In this document: positions 1-9,268 of the stretch, piece after piece
Layout: every line of letters starts with the position of its first letter
Position numbering within the stretch: position 1 is the stretch's first letter
Notes under the pieces: generated by a model
Databases searched by the model: none
Seen by the model: the letters and a program-made list of their open reading frames with translations, nothing else
What the model was told of the DNA's origin: nothing
Made by a program: the position numbers and the translations under genes
From: UBA12481 sp012523435
Lineage (GTDB): Bacteria; Bacteroidota; Bacteroidia; Bacteroidales; UBA12481
NCBI GenBank assembly: GCA_028686135.1
Contig: JAQUCP010000013.1
Span: 13,777 to 77,776, forward strand
DNA length: 64,000 bases
Direction of reading: 5' to 3'

Positions 1-1329
1 GATGACCCCCGGCTGGTCGAAATGCTGTTTCAGTACGGGCGCTATCTGCTGGTCTCCTCCTCCCGGTCTGGCAGTCTGCCGGCCAACCTGCAGGGCATCT
101 GGGCCAACAAGATCCAGACGCCCTGGAATGGAGATTATCACACGAATATCAATCTGCAAATGAACTATTGGCCGGTTGAGGTGGCCAATCTTTCCGAGTG
201 CCAGGAGCCTCTGACCCGCCTGGTTGAATCGTTGGTGGAACCGGGCAGAAAAACCGCTGAGGTTCATTATCGGGCCAGTGGGTGGTGTATGCACCCCATT
301 ACCAATGTGTTCGGATACACCGCTCCGGGCGAGTCGCCCAGCTGGGGATTACACCTGGGAGCCGGAGCGTGGATGGTTCAACACCTTTGGGAACACTATG
401 CCTTTACGGGTGACCGGGAATACCTGCAACAGGTTTATCCGGTCATGCAGGAATCGGCACAATTTTATCTCGACTGGCTGGTTAAGGATCCGGTCAGCGG
501 CAGGTTGGTATCCGGACCGGCAGGCTCACCCGAGAACTCTTTTTACGCCCCTGACGGAAGTACAGGATACCTCACGATGGGTCCTTCGCACGACCAGCAG
601 CTCATTCGCGACCTGTTCGATAATCTGCTGGATGCCTCGGAAATTTTGGGGATTGAAGACGATCTGACTCGCCGGGTTGGGGCCGCCCGCGATTCCCTGC
701 TGCCCACCGGCATCGGCTCCGACGGGCGGCTGATGGAGTGGGCCAGGGAATATGAAGAGCCGGAGCCTGGCCATCGGCACATGTCGCACCTTTTCGCCCT
801 GCATCCCGGACGGCAAATTACCCGGCACACGCCGGAATTGATGGATGCTGCTCGTAAATCCTTGGAATACAGACTAAAACATGGCGGCGGGCACACCGGA
901 TGGAGTGCCGCCTGGCTGGTTAACCTGTGGGCCCGGCTCGGCGATGGGAAACAAGCTAAACAAGCTCTTGAGGTGGTCCTTACCCGCTCCACCGCGCCTA
1001 ACCTCTTTGGCCTCCACCCCCCGTTCCAGATCGATGGGAACTTCGGAGCCACTGCCGGCATCGCCGAGATGCTGCTGCAAAGCCATGACGGCGAGATCGT
1101 TCTGCTCCCTGCCCTGCCAGATGCCTGGCCTGACGGCACCATCAAAGGACTCCGCGCCCGAAATGGATTTATCATCGATATCGAATGGAAAAACCACCAG
1201 CTGACTAACAGCAGAATCTATTCCCTCAACGGTGAGAAATGCACCCTCCGATATGGAGATCGTTGCCTGGAACTAACACTACGTGAGGGCCAGGAAATCC
1301 GATGGGATGGCACAAATTCTAATATCTAG
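1..1329 (+). CDS. GH95 alpha-L-fucosidase, C-terminal part (5' end outside window)
   Basis: The reading frame is open from base 1, so the gene starts upstream; 442 C-terminal residues are visible. They match the (alpha/alpha)6-barrel catalytic region of glycoside hydrolase family 95, which releases alpha-1,2-linked L-fucose (some members act on L-galactose). Visible landmarks are the GRYLL..SSR.G..PANLQGIW block, the HTNINLQMNYWP motif carrying the family's paired Asn, the GSPEN stretch that should hold the catalytic Glu, RHMSHLFALHPG, and FQIDGNFG with the Asp that assists the Asn base in characterised members. A short beta domain forms the C-terminus. The signal peptide and N-terminal domain cannot be seen. 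A second fucosidase (GH29) lies at 37.7-39.1 kb, suggesting use of fucosylated glycans. No SusC/SusD genes are next to it in this window. Confidence 0.9.
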   Translation, partial: DDPRLVEMLFQYGRYLLVSSSRSGSLPANLQGIWANKIQTPWNGDYHTNINLQMNYWPVEVANLSECQEPLTRLVESLVEPGRKTAEVHYRASGWCMHPITNVFGYTAPGESPSWGLHLGAGAWMVQHLWEHYAFTGDREYLQQVYPVMQESAQFYLDWLVKDPVSGRLVSGPAGSPENSFYAPDGSTGYLTMGPSHDQQLIRDLFDNLLDASEILGIEDDLTRRVGAARDSLLPTGIGSDGRLMEWAREYEEPEPGHRHMSHLFALHPGRQITRHTPELMDAARKSLEYRLKHGGGHTGWSAAWLVNLWARLGDGKQAKQALEVVLTRSTAPNLFGLHPPFQIDGNFGATAGIAEMLLQSHDGEIVLLPALPDAWPDGTIKGLRARNGFIIDIEWKNHQLTNSRIYSLNGEKCTLRYGDRCLELTLREGQEIRWDGTNSNI

Positions 1330-1357
1330 TCGTAACTTGTAAGCAAAATCTAATAAC

Positions 1358-2035
1358 ATGCGCCTCCTCGTTGTCGAAGACGAACCAAAAGTTGCGGAAC
1401 TTCTTCGTAAAGGCCTGATTGAGAATGAATTTGATGTTGACGTCGCCTCTGATGGTCCATCAGGTTACGATCTGTTTACCCGCAATGCCTACGACTTACT
1501 GATTCTGGATGTCATCTTACCAGGCATGAGCGGAATGGTGCTAAGCCGCAAAATAAGAGATTCGAACCCCTATGTCCCGATCCTGATCCTAACTGCCCTA
1601 AGTACCACCGAGGACAAGCTGGAAGGGTTCGATGCCGGAGCCGATGATTACCTGGTTAAACCCTTCGAATTCAGTGAACTGCTGGCCAGAGTGAAGGCAC
1701 TGATCAAACGGGCTGGAATGGGAACGGCCAATCTGGTTATCCTGAAAGCACACGATTTGGAACTGGATGTTAATAATAAACAAGCCATCAGGGGAGGAAA
1801 GGTTATCTCTTTGACAGCCAAGGAGTTCTCTCTACTTGAATTTCTAATCCGTAACAAAGGTCGGGTAGTGACTCGTACGGATATCGCGACCAAAGTTTGG
1901 GAATATGACTTTGAAAGCGGCAGCAATATTGTGGACGTGTACATTAACATTTTACGCAAAAAGATCGACCGCGACTACCCGGTAAAGCTGATTCAAACAC
2001 GGATTGGGATGGGTTACTACATCGAGGCAGATTAA
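1358..2035 (+). CDS. OmpR/PhoB-family response regulator
   Basis: This 225-residue protein has an N-terminal receiver domain (about 1-120) and a C-terminal winged-helix DNA-binding domain (about 130-223). The acidic pocket is VEDE near the start, the phospho-acceptor is Asp51 in LILDVILPG, and the conserved Lys is in ADDYLVKPF. The winged helix carries LTAKEFSLLEFL and DVYINILRKKID, typical of the OmpR subgroup. Its stop codon is followed immediately by the ATG of the histidine kinase, so the two form one operon and a cognate pair. The 28-base gap from the fucosidase contains no clear promoter, so cotranscription from upstream is possible. The signal it responds to is not readable from sequence. 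Confidence 0.95.
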   Translation: MRLLVVEDEPKVAELLRKGLIENEFDVDVASDGPSGYDLFTRNAYDLLILDVILPGMSGMVLSRKIRDSNPYVPILILTALSTTEDKLEGFDAGADDYLVKPFEFSELLARVKALIKRAGMGTANLVILKAHDLELDVNNKQAIRGGKVISLTAKEFSLLEFLIRNKGRVVTRTDIATKVWEYDFESGSNIVDVYINILRKKIDRDYPVKLIQTRIGMGYYIEAD

Positions 2036-3409
2036 ATGAAGATTCGGGATAAAATAGCCCTGCAGATCCTGGCTACCGTTGGGGTTATCCTGCTCCTAGC
2101 CTTTATCACCATCTATCTCTCCTTTTCGAGATACCGATCAGAAGATTTCTATAGTCGCCTGGAAGCCAAAGCTCAATCGGTTGGGCAGATGCTGGTTGAG
2201 ATTGATGAAGTTGACCCGACTCTTCTTTCCAAAATGGAGCAGAATAATCCCAGCCGTCTGCATAATGAGTATATCCTTGTCTTTAAGCCCAATAAAACAC
2301 CAGTCTTTTCCAATGATGAACAGAACTTGATCCGGATCACAGCGGCAGATTTCAGGGTAGCCACATACGGGGATGGCGTGCGCAGAAGGCAGGGCTCTTT
2401 TCAAATTGCCGGGACCTCTTATCAGGGAAGCGAAACTGTTCTGATCGTGTTTGTTGCCGCCGAAGATGCAGACGGATTCGATCGGATGAAATCACTCAGA
2501 AACATTCTGTTATTAGTGTTTGCCATAAGCATTCTAACCTCGGTCATTGCAGCCCGGATGTTGGCGGGAAGAGCTCTGAAACCCATTCGAACCGTCATTT
2601 CTCAGGTTGACTCCATCGGGATTGCCAGCCTGAATGCACGAGTTAACGCTGGAAGCGGTCGGGATGAGATGGCTCAGCTAGCTAACACTTTCAACAAAAT
2701 GTTGGTGAGGCTCCAAAACTCTTTCGAGATGCAAAAGGATTTCATTGGCAATGCCTCCCATGAACTCAAGACCCCTCTCACTGTCATCACCGCTGAGCTG
2801 GAAGTGATGCTGATGCAGGAACGCACCAACGAAGAGTATAAAAAAACACTCAGGTCTGTTCGGGAAGAAATCAGCAACCTGAACGAGCTGTCGGAACGCC
2901 TGCTGATGCTGGCCCAGGCCAGCTCTGCTACCAGCAGCGCTCATTTTTCTGATCTGCGGATTGATGATCTGGTTTGGCAGGCCCGATCAGAAATACTAAA
3001 ACGGGATCGCCAATGCAATGTACTTTTTGAGATGCTCGACTTTTTTGACGACGAGAAATACTTCCTGGTCAAAGGCAACGAATCTCTCTTGAAAACTGCC
3101 CTAATCAACCTGATGGAAAATGGATGCAAATACTCCTTTGACCAAAAAGTTAAGGTATTGTTGTCCATGGCTCCAGGGCATATCATTCTGGAATTCAATG
3201 ATAATGGCCCCGGGATTCCAGAAGAAGAGATCCCCCGAATCTTCCAACCATTTTATCGCTCCCCTTCAACCAACAAGGTCCGTGGTCATGGTATCGGACT
3301 CACCCTGACCGAACGAATCATCACACTGCATAACGGCACCATCACAGTTAGCTGCTCTGAAGGAAAAGGAACCACTTTCAGGGTTGTGCTGACAAGCAGC
3401 TCAGTCTAA
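2036..3409 (+). CDS. Sensor histidine kinase with HAMP domain
   Basis: This 457-residue inner-membrane kinase pairs with the response regulator that ends one base before it. Transmembrane segments lie at about 8-30 and 155-177 and flank a periplasmic sensor of about 125 residues with no domain I recognise. A HAMP linker follows (about 175-228). The dimerisation helix has the phospho-acceptor His242 in NASHELKTPLT. The ATPase domain shows the N box (NLMENGCKYS), G1 (DNGPGIP), F box (IFQPFYR) and G2 (GHGIGLTL). All catalytic motifs are intact. It converges on the glycyl radical activase with a single base between stop codons. Confidence 0.94.
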   Translation: MKIRDKIALQILATVGVILLLAFITIYLSFSRYRSEDFYSRLEAKAQSVGQMLVEIDEVDPTLLSKMEQNNPSRLHNEYILVFKPNKTPVFSNDEQNLIRITAADFRVATYGDGVRRRQGSFQIAGTSYQGSETVLIVFVAAEDADGFDRMKSLRNILLLVFAISILTSVIAARMLAGRALKPIRTVISQVDSIGIASLNARVNAGSGRDEMAQLANTFNKMLVRLQNSFEMQKDFIGNASHELKTPLTVITAELEVMLMQERTNEEYKKTLRSVREEISNLNELSERLLMLAQASSATSSAHFSDLRIDDLVWQARSEILKRDRQCNVLFEMLDFFDDEKYFLVKGNESLLKTALINLMENGCKYSFDQKVKVLLSMAPGHIILEFNDNGPGIPEEEIPRIFQPFYRSPSTNKVRGHGIGLTLTERIITLHNGTITVSCSEGKGTTFRVVLTSSSV

Positions 3410-3410
3410 C

Positions 3411-4334
3411 TTAACCACCAACACTGGCAGCCAGTCCCTGAGCAGAAAAGATGGCGATCGCCTTTTCAATCTCTTCAGATGACGGCTCAGCTAAACCGGT
3501 TAGATCATACTCCTGATCCAGCTTGTTGTGCTTGTTAATTGCGATATCGTGGTAAGGGAGAAGACTCACCGCCTTCTTTTCGCCAGCCAGCGAAGCAACG
3601 AACCGGGCCATACTCGTGAGTTCCTCCGGGTCTGTGTTAACACCATGGATAAACGGTATCCGGATATTGATCGGAACTCCGGTAGCCGCAAGAATCTGTA
3701 AATTGCTCAAAATCTTTTCGTTAGTAACACCGATAAAGCGTTTATGCTTCTCTGGATCCATCACTTTCAGATCATAAAGAAAGAGATCGGTTCGTTTGGC
3801 TACCTCTAACAGGATGTCGGTCTTAACAAACCCGGCGGTATCCACTGCACGATGAAATCCCTCACGGCCACAGGCATCCAGTAACCCGATCAGGAAGTCC
3901 GGCTGGAGGAGCGGCTCTCCTCCTGAAACGGTGATCCCGCCAGCCGATTGGTCAATCACCAGGCGCTCACGGCGGAAGATCTTCATGATATCTTCCACAG
4001 TGGCCTCGCGGCCCGACATTTCCATAGCCTTGGTGGGGCACACCTCCGCGCATATCCCACACAGATCGCAGCGCTCCCAATCCGTCACAATACCATCGGA
4101 TGTCAGAGTCAGGGCATTCTGCGGACAAGCTTCGACGCACGACTGACAACCGATGCATCTGGATTTGGAGTACATCTTCTGCACTTTCGGCGAGATGCTC
4201 TCCGGGTTGTGACACCATACACAGTTCAACGAGCACCCTTTGAGAAACAGGGTAATACGGATTCCCGGGCCATCGTTGATACTGTATGGCTTGATATCAA
4301 AATAGAGGGCCTTTTTCATCTGAACAGCCATCAA
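3411..4334 (-). CDS. Glycyl radical enzyme activating protein (radical SAM)
   Basis: This 307-residue activase uses S-adenosylmethionine and a [4Fe-4S] cluster to place a glycyl radical on its partner enzyme. The radical SAM triad is Cys34-x3-Cys38-x2-Cys41 in CSLNCVWCHNPE. It is followed by a two-cluster ferredoxin insert: Cys60/63/66/70 (CIGCQSCVEACP) and Cys89/92/95/99 (CDLCGICAEVCP). The insert is typical of activases for PFL-like dehydratases (HypD, CutC, GldG types) and absent from short PflA. SGGEPLLQ is the SAM-binding GGE motif. Its start overlaps the end of the partner gene by four bases, so translation is probably coupled. Met6 is an alternative start. Confidence 0.92.
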   Translation of the reverse strand: MMAVQMKKALYFDIKPYSINDGPGIRITLFLKGCSLNCVWCHNPESISPKVQKMYSKSRCIGCQSCVEACPQNALTLTSDGIVTDWERCDLCGICAEVCPTKAMEMSGREATVEDIMKIFRRERLVIDQSAGGITVSGGEPLLQPDFLIGLLDACGREGFHRAVDTAGFVKTDILLEVAKRTDLFLYDLKVMDPEKHKRFIGVTNEKILSNLQILAATGVPINIRIPFIHGVNTDPEELTSMARFVASLAGEKKAVSLLPYHDIAINKHNKLDQEYDLTGLAEPSSEEIEKAIAIFSAQGLAASVGG

Positions 4335-6814
4335 AACGATTCATTCTGAGTCCGGTCAATGATCTCCTGCTGCAAATCATCATTCATGTCGTTGAAATAA
4401 TCGCTATATCCAGCCATTCGAACGAGCAGGTCTTTGTACTCTTCAGGGTGCTTTTGGGCCAGCAGCAGCGTTGCCGTATCCACGATATTGAACTGCACAT
4501 GATGTCCACCCAAGGTGAAGTAACTCCGGATGAGCTGCCCCAGCTTGGCAATATCCTGATCACGCTTGAGCAGGCTGGGCAAGAACCGCAGGTTGAGCAG
4601 CGTGCCTCCCGACTTGGTCTGGTCAAGCTTCGACAGCGACCGGATGACAGCCGTCGGTCCGTTCGTGTCACAACCATGCGATGGGGAGGTGCCGTCCGAA
4701 ATCGACTTCCCGGCCAACCGGCCATTGGGAGTGGCACCCAGAACCTTACCAAAATAGATATGACAGGTGGTCGAGAGCATGTTGATGTGGAAAGTCTCCC
4801 CCTTCGTATTGGGCTTACCATCAATGGCGCGGAACAGGTCATCATACACGCGGAGGGCGATTGAATCAGCGTATTCATCGTCATTTCCGAAGAATGGAGT
4901 CCGGTTCAGGATAAACTGACGCATCTTCTCCTCACCCTCGAAATTTCGGGCCACGGCAGAGAGCAGCTGATCCATTGCAAACGTCTTATCTTCAAACACA
5001 TGCTTCTTCAGTGTGGTCAGGCTGTCGGTCACCGTTCCCAGTCCGGTGCACTGGATATAGGTAGTATTATAGCGCGGGCCGGCATCGTAATAATCGCGCC
5101 CTTTAGCGATGCAATCGTCGATCACCACGGAGAGGAACGGTGCCGGAGCATATTTGGCAAACATCCTGTCGATGTAGTTGCTAACCCTGACCTTTTGGTC
5201 CACGATAAAGTCGAGCTGTTTCAGGAAAGCCTGGTACAGCTCTTCAAAATGTTTAAACTCTTTTGGATCGCCGCAATCGATTCCTGCGATCTTGCCGGTG
5301 ACCGGGTCAACACCCCGGTTCAGGGTGACTTCCAGGATCTTTGGAACGTTCAGGTAACCCGTCAACAGGTAGGCTTCCTTACCAAAAGCTCCTACCTCGA
5401 TACATCCGCTGCAGCCCCCTTCACGGGCGTCCCGGATAGATTTACCCATGCCGATCATCTCCATGATATAGACATCCGGGTTAAATACCGAAGGGTATCC
5501 ATGTCCCTGGCGAATTACTCGGCAGGCGGCGTGGAGGAATCGATCGGGGGTTTTAGAGCTGATATGCACCGAGTTACCAGGCTGGAGAATATGCAGTTCC
5601 TCGATCACCTCAAGCATCAGATAGGATACCTCGCTCACACCATCGGATCCATCGGGTTTAACTCCGCCGATATTGATATTGGTAAAATCGTTATAGGTGC
5701 CACTTTCGCGGGCGGTGATGCCCACTTTTGGCGGCGCAGGGTGGTTATTTACCTTGATCCAGAAGCAAGAGAGCAACTCTTTGGCCTCATCTCGGGTAAG
5801 CTGTCCGGATGCGATCTCCTGCTCAAAGAACGGAGCCAGGTGCTGGTCGAAGTGGCCCGGGTTCATGGCATCCCAGCCATTCAGTTCGGTGATAATACCC
5901 AGATGAACAAACCAGTACATCTGGATTGCCTCCCAGAAGTTTCTTGGAGCGTTGGCAGGCACCCACCGGCACACTTCGGCAATCTTCTCCAGCTCTTTTT
6001 TGCGAGTGGGATTGGATTCTGTTGCGGCCATCTGTTCGGCCAGATCGGCGTGACGGTTAGCAAAGATCACCATGGCATCACAGGCCATATCCATAGCCAG
6101 CAGCTCTTCAGCCTTATCCGTGGCTTCCGGATCATTCAGATAATCAAGCGAATCACGATGTGCACGGATCCTGGCCTGAAAATCCTTCATCCCCATCTGA
6201 TAGATTTTCCCATCGAGAGCAGTATGCCCGGGAGCCCGCTGCTCCATAAATTCGGTGAAGATCCCCGCCTCATAGGCAGCTTTCCACTCCGTGGGGACAT
6301 GTTTGAAAATTCGCTCACGCATGGTGCGACCTTTCCAATAGGGGATGACCTCACGTTCGTATATCTTAATATCCTCAGGATCAACCAAATATCGCTGTTG
6401 GTCGCGTGTGTTAAGCACCTCGAAATCCTCCACAGAATGACAGTTCAGCTCCGGGAAAGTAGGCACAGCTTTCGGTTTTGGGCCCCGTTCCCCGACGATC
6501 AGCTCATCATCACCGATATAGATGGTTTTCCGGGTGCAATGGTCAACAAACTGGAGTGCCCGCATCACCGGAACAGAGTACTTTCCGCCATACTCCTTGT
6601 AAAAGGCGGTCTGGTGAAGAGCGCGTTCAATACTGATGCTGGCAGGAGTTTCTACGCTGAGCTTCCTCAGCCGCTGAATACGAGGATTCATTCCCGGGCT
6701 CGTGGAGCCGGATTTGGAATCATAAAAGTTACCCTCCGAATTTGGCTGGCGCTCGGCCAGGCAGGTCAATTCAGACTCGTTGGAAGGATCCGTGATCGGT
6801 TGTTGTGCGTTCAT
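4331..6814 (-). CDS. Glycyl radical enzyme, trans-4-hydroxy-L-proline dehydratase (HypD)-like
   Basis: This 827-residue enzyme belongs to the PFL/glycyl radical superfamily. The thiyl-radical site is Cys471 followed by Glu473 in SGCIEVG, and the glycyl radical site is Gly802 in VRMAGYSDYF. From memory of Clostridioides HypD, collinear blocks are shared: TEFMEQRAPGHT, WDAMNPG (Asp315), ESGTYNDF (Ser371, Asp376, Phe377), FGKEAYLLTGYLNVPKI, and TTCHIYFG near the C-terminus. HypD dehydrates 4-hydroxyproline to pyrroline-5-carboxylate. No proC reductase gene is adjacent, so the substrate is inferred. The first 41 residues extend beyond where homologues begin (near Met42); a start at 6691 is possible. 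A weak -7 element (TGATTTTG, minus strand, 6846-6853) would allow the longer form. Oxygen-sensitive when active. Confidence 0.85.
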   Translation of the reverse strand: MNAQQPITDPSNESELTCLAERQPNSEGNFYDSKSGSTSPGMNPRIQRLRKLSVETPASISIERALHQTAFYKEYGGKYSVPVMRALQFVDHCTRKTIYIGDDELIVGERGPKPKAVPTFPELNCHSVEDFEVLNTRDQQRYLVDPEDIKIYEREVIPYWKGRTMRERIFKHVPTEWKAAYEAGIFTEFMEQRAPGHTALDGKIYQMGMKDFQARIRAHRDSLDYLNDPEATDKAEELLAMDMACDAMVIFANRHADLAEQMAATESNPTRKKELEKIAEVCRWVPANAPRNFWEAIQMYWFVHLGIITELNGWDAMNPGHFDQHLAPFFEQEIASGQLTRDEAKELLSCFWIKVNNHPAPPKVGITARESGTYNDFTNINIGGVKPDGSDGVSEVSYLMLEVIEELHILQPGNSVHISSKTPDRFLHAACRVIRQGHGYPSVFNPDVYIMEMIGMGKSIRDAREGGCSGCIEVGAFGKEAYLLTGYLNVPKILEVTLNRGVDPVTGKIAGIDCGDPKEFKHFEELYQAFLKQLDFIVDQKVRVSNYIDRMFAKYAPAPFLSVVIDDCIAKGRDYYDAGPRYNTTYIQCTGLGTVTDSLTTLKKHVFEDKTFAMDQLLSAVARNFEGEEKMRQFILNRTPFFGNDDEYADSIALRVYDDLFRAIDGKPNTKGETFHINMLSTTCHIYFGKVLGATPNGRLAGKSISDGTSPSHGCDTNGPTAVIRSLSKLDQTKSGGTLLNLRFLPSLLKRDQDIAKLGQLIRSYFTLGGHHVQFNIVDTATLLLAQKHPEEYKDLLVRMAGYSDYFNDMNDDLQQEIIDRTQNESF

Positions 6815-7055
6815 TTAACATTTTTTATCAATTGCTTTCATCGGGCAAAATCACCAACTAAACCCATTTGGGGGAAAAAGTACAGGCATGGGGAAAGGCA
6901 CGCTAAACCAACGCTATACCATCAGACAGCGAAAAAGGCGACGATAGGCCTTAAGAAGAGTACTATGAGTGTACGGTGCCATACAAGGCAAAATTACGAA
7001 AAAATTGATAACTCTTTTTCCTATCTTGCACGATAAAACAAATTGCACCATTCTT

Positions 7056-9209
7056 ATGAAAAAACTGACCTCTTTATTCGTAGGTATTTTGCTGATCTTT
7101 AGTACTTCAGCAAAGGCTGACGAGGGCATGTGGCTTCTGCCTTTAATTCAGAAACTGAATATGGCCAGAATGACCGAGCTAGGCCTTCAACTGACAGCCG
7201 AAGACATTTACAGTATCAACAACTCCAGCATTAAGGATGCCATCGTCATTTTTGGTGGTGGGTGTACCGGTGAGATCGTATCTGACCAAGGATTGTTGCT
7301 GACGAACCACCACTGTGGTTATGGTTCTATCCAGTCGCATTCAACCGTGGAGCATGACTACCTCACCAATGGTTTCTGGGCTATGTCGAAAGAGGAGGAA
7401 CTCCCGACACCAGGCCTGGCTGTGACGTTCCTGGATTACATTGAAGATGTTACCGAACGAGTCAATGCCAAGCTGAACGACAACATGACAGAACAGGAGC
7501 GTGCCAACGCCATTCGCCAGGAATCACAGGCCATCCAAGCCGAAGTCGAAACCAACCAGTTCCGCTCCGCCAGGGTGCAGGCCTTTTACGGCGGCAACCA
7601 GTTCTTCCTGCTTGTTTACACCCAATACCGCGATGTTCGTATGGTGGGAGCTCCCCCGAGCTCCGTCGGCAAGTTCGGTGCTGACACCGACAACTGGATG
7701 TGGCCCCGCCAAACGGGCGACTTCTCTGTATTTCGCGTCTATATGTCAAAAGACGGCCAACCAGCAACTTACGCCCCGGATAACGTTCCGCTGAAACCTA
7801 AACACTACTTGCCGGTTTCGGTAAAAGGAGTGAAAGAAGGCGACTTCTCCATGGTTCTGGGTTATCCCGGAGGAACAACCCGGTATATGACCTCCTTCGA
7901 AGTGGAAGATGAACTGAAACACCTCCACCCAAACCGTATTAAGATCCGGAATATCAGGCAGGAAATTATGCTCGCCGATATGCTCGCCGATCAGAAAGTA
8001 AAAATTCAATACTCATCAAAGTATTCAGGATCAACGAACTACTACAAATTCTCCATCGGGCAGTCTGCCAGTCTCAAACGGATGAAGGTGGCCGACAAAA
8101 AACGCGCTCTTGAAGAGCAGTTTGTACAATGGATCGCCAAAGATGCCGGCCTGCAAAATAAATACGGAGAAGCCCTGCCATTGATTAAAAATGCCATCGA
8201 AGGTCGGGAAATGTATAACCATGTCAATCAATACTTCTCCGAAAGCCTGCAAAGAGGAACTGAAATCATCAGCTTTGCCGGCCAGCTGGATGGCGCCCTC
8301 TCACGTATCTTGGAAAACGAAAAAGATCCTGAAAAAATTAAGGCATCGACCGATCGGATTAAGAATAACCTCGATGGGATGTTCAAAGATTATAATATGC
8401 CAACCGACCATAAGATCACGGTGGCGATGTTCAAAGTCTTTGCCGAAGATATCGATCCTGAATTCCACCCCGATGTGTATCAATTGATCGCCAAAAAGTA
8501 TAAGGGCGATTCAAAACGGTTCGTGGATAAGATGTTCGAAACATCCATCTTCTGCGATCAGGATAAACTGATGGCTTTCTTGGATAATCCCAGCAAAAAA
8601 GTGCTCGATAAAGACCTCGCTGTCATTGCCGCACGCTCCATCAACCAAAAAGCTGGCGAAGTCAGAAGAGAAGCAGGTCAATTCAGCACCGACCTGGCTC
8701 GCGGACAGCGCCTCTGGATCGATGGACTGATGAAAATGCAGAAAGACCGCGTCTTCTATCCGGATGCCAATTTCACCATGAGGATGACCTACGGATCAGT
8801 TCTCTCCTATGAACCCCAGGATGCCGTAGTGTACAAGTACTACACCACCCTCGACGGCGTGATGCAGAAAGAGGTTCCGGGCGACTGGGAATTTGATGTG
8901 CCGCAAAAACTGAAAGACCTGTATAATGCCAAAGATTATGGCATCTACGGCGAAGGCGACGTCATGAAAGTATGCTTCATCTCCAATAATGATATCACCG
9001 GCGGTAATTCCGGATCCCCTGTCCTCAATGCTAAAGGTGAACTGATCGGACTGGCATTCGACGGTAACTGGGAAGCTATGAGCGGCGATATCGCTTTCGA
9101 GCCAGACCTGCAGCGTACCATCAGCGTCGATGTCCGGTACGTCCTATTCATCATGGATAAATATGCCGGAGCTAAACATCTCGTCGATGAGATGACCTTG
9201 GCCTATTAG
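7056..9209 (+). CDS. S46 family dipeptidyl-peptidase, DPP7-type
   Basis: This 717-residue secreted serine peptidase removes dipeptides from peptide N-termini, feeding amino-acid uptake. I chose the ATG at 7056 because it starts a good signal peptide (MKKLTSLFVGILLIF...SAKA); the frame is open further upstream, but that segment is not family-like. The catalytic His is in LLTNHHCGYGS (residues 85/86) and the nucleophile is Ser652 in GGNSGSPV. The residue 18 positions after the Ser is Gly670 (AFDGNWE). In characterised S46 enzymes Gly at this place marks DPP7 (hydrophobic/aliphatic P1) and Arg marks DPP11 (Asp/Glu P1), so DPP7-like specificity is predicted. Length is normal for the family. It is transcribed divergently from the glycyl radical operon. 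Confidence 0.93.
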   Translation: MKKLTSLFVGILLIFSTSAKADEGMWLLPLIQKLNMARMTELGLQLTAEDIYSINNSSIKDAIVIFGGGCTGEIVSDQGLLLTNHHCGYGSIQSHSTVEHDYLTNGFWAMSKEEELPTPGLAVTFLDYIEDVTERVNAKLNDNMTEQERANAIRQESQAIQAEVETNQFRSARVQAFYGGNQFFLLVYTQYRDVRMVGAPPSSVGKFGADTDNWMWPRQTGDFSVFRVYMSKDGQPATYAPDNVPLKPKHYLPVSVKGVKEGDFSMVLGYPGGTTRYMTSFEVEDELKHLHPNRIKIRNIRQEIMLADMLADQKVKIQYSSKYSGSTNYYKFSIGQSASLKRMKVADKKRALEEQFVQWIAKDAGLQNKYGEALPLIKNAIEGREMYNHVNQYFSESLQRGTEIISFAGQLDGALSRILENEKDPEKIKASTDRIKNNLDGMFKDYNMPTDHKITVAMFKVFAEDIDPEFHPDVYQLIAKKYKGDSKRFVDKMFETSIFCDQDKLMAFLDNPSKKVLDKDLAVIAARSINQKAGEVRREAGQFSTDLARGQRLWIDGLMKMQKDRVFYPDANFTMRMTYGSVLSYEPQDAVVYKYYTTLDGVMQKEVPGDWEFDVPQKLKDLYNAKDYGIYGEGDVMKVCFISNNDITGGNSGSPVLNAKGELIGLAFDGNWEAMSGDIAFEPDLQRTISVDVRYVLFIMDKYAGAKHLVDEMTLAY

Positions 9210-9268
9210 GACCATCTAATTAACTCAGAAGGAATTAGGTTAAGCAAAAAACATATTTTGAATCTGAT

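Noticed and set aside
543..1175. Open frame on the minus strand across the GH95 gene
   Set aside because: Antisense to a clear GH95 coding sequence; Arg/Ser/Pro-rich product typical of shadow frames.
5000..7036. Long open frame (678 codons) on the plus strand
   Set aside because: It lies antisense to the glycyl radical enzyme gene for almost its whole length, its product resembles no family, and the opposite frame carries intact catalytic motifs. It is a by-product of codon usage.
6969..7055. N-terminal extension of the S46 peptidase frame
   Set aside because: The 29 extra codons precede a good signal peptide and are not family-like; the ATG at 7056 is the better start.
9216..9238. Small inverted repeat CTAATT/AATTAG between the S46 and MarC-type genes
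   Set aside because: Six-base AT-rich arms with no T run; too weak for a terminator or operator call.
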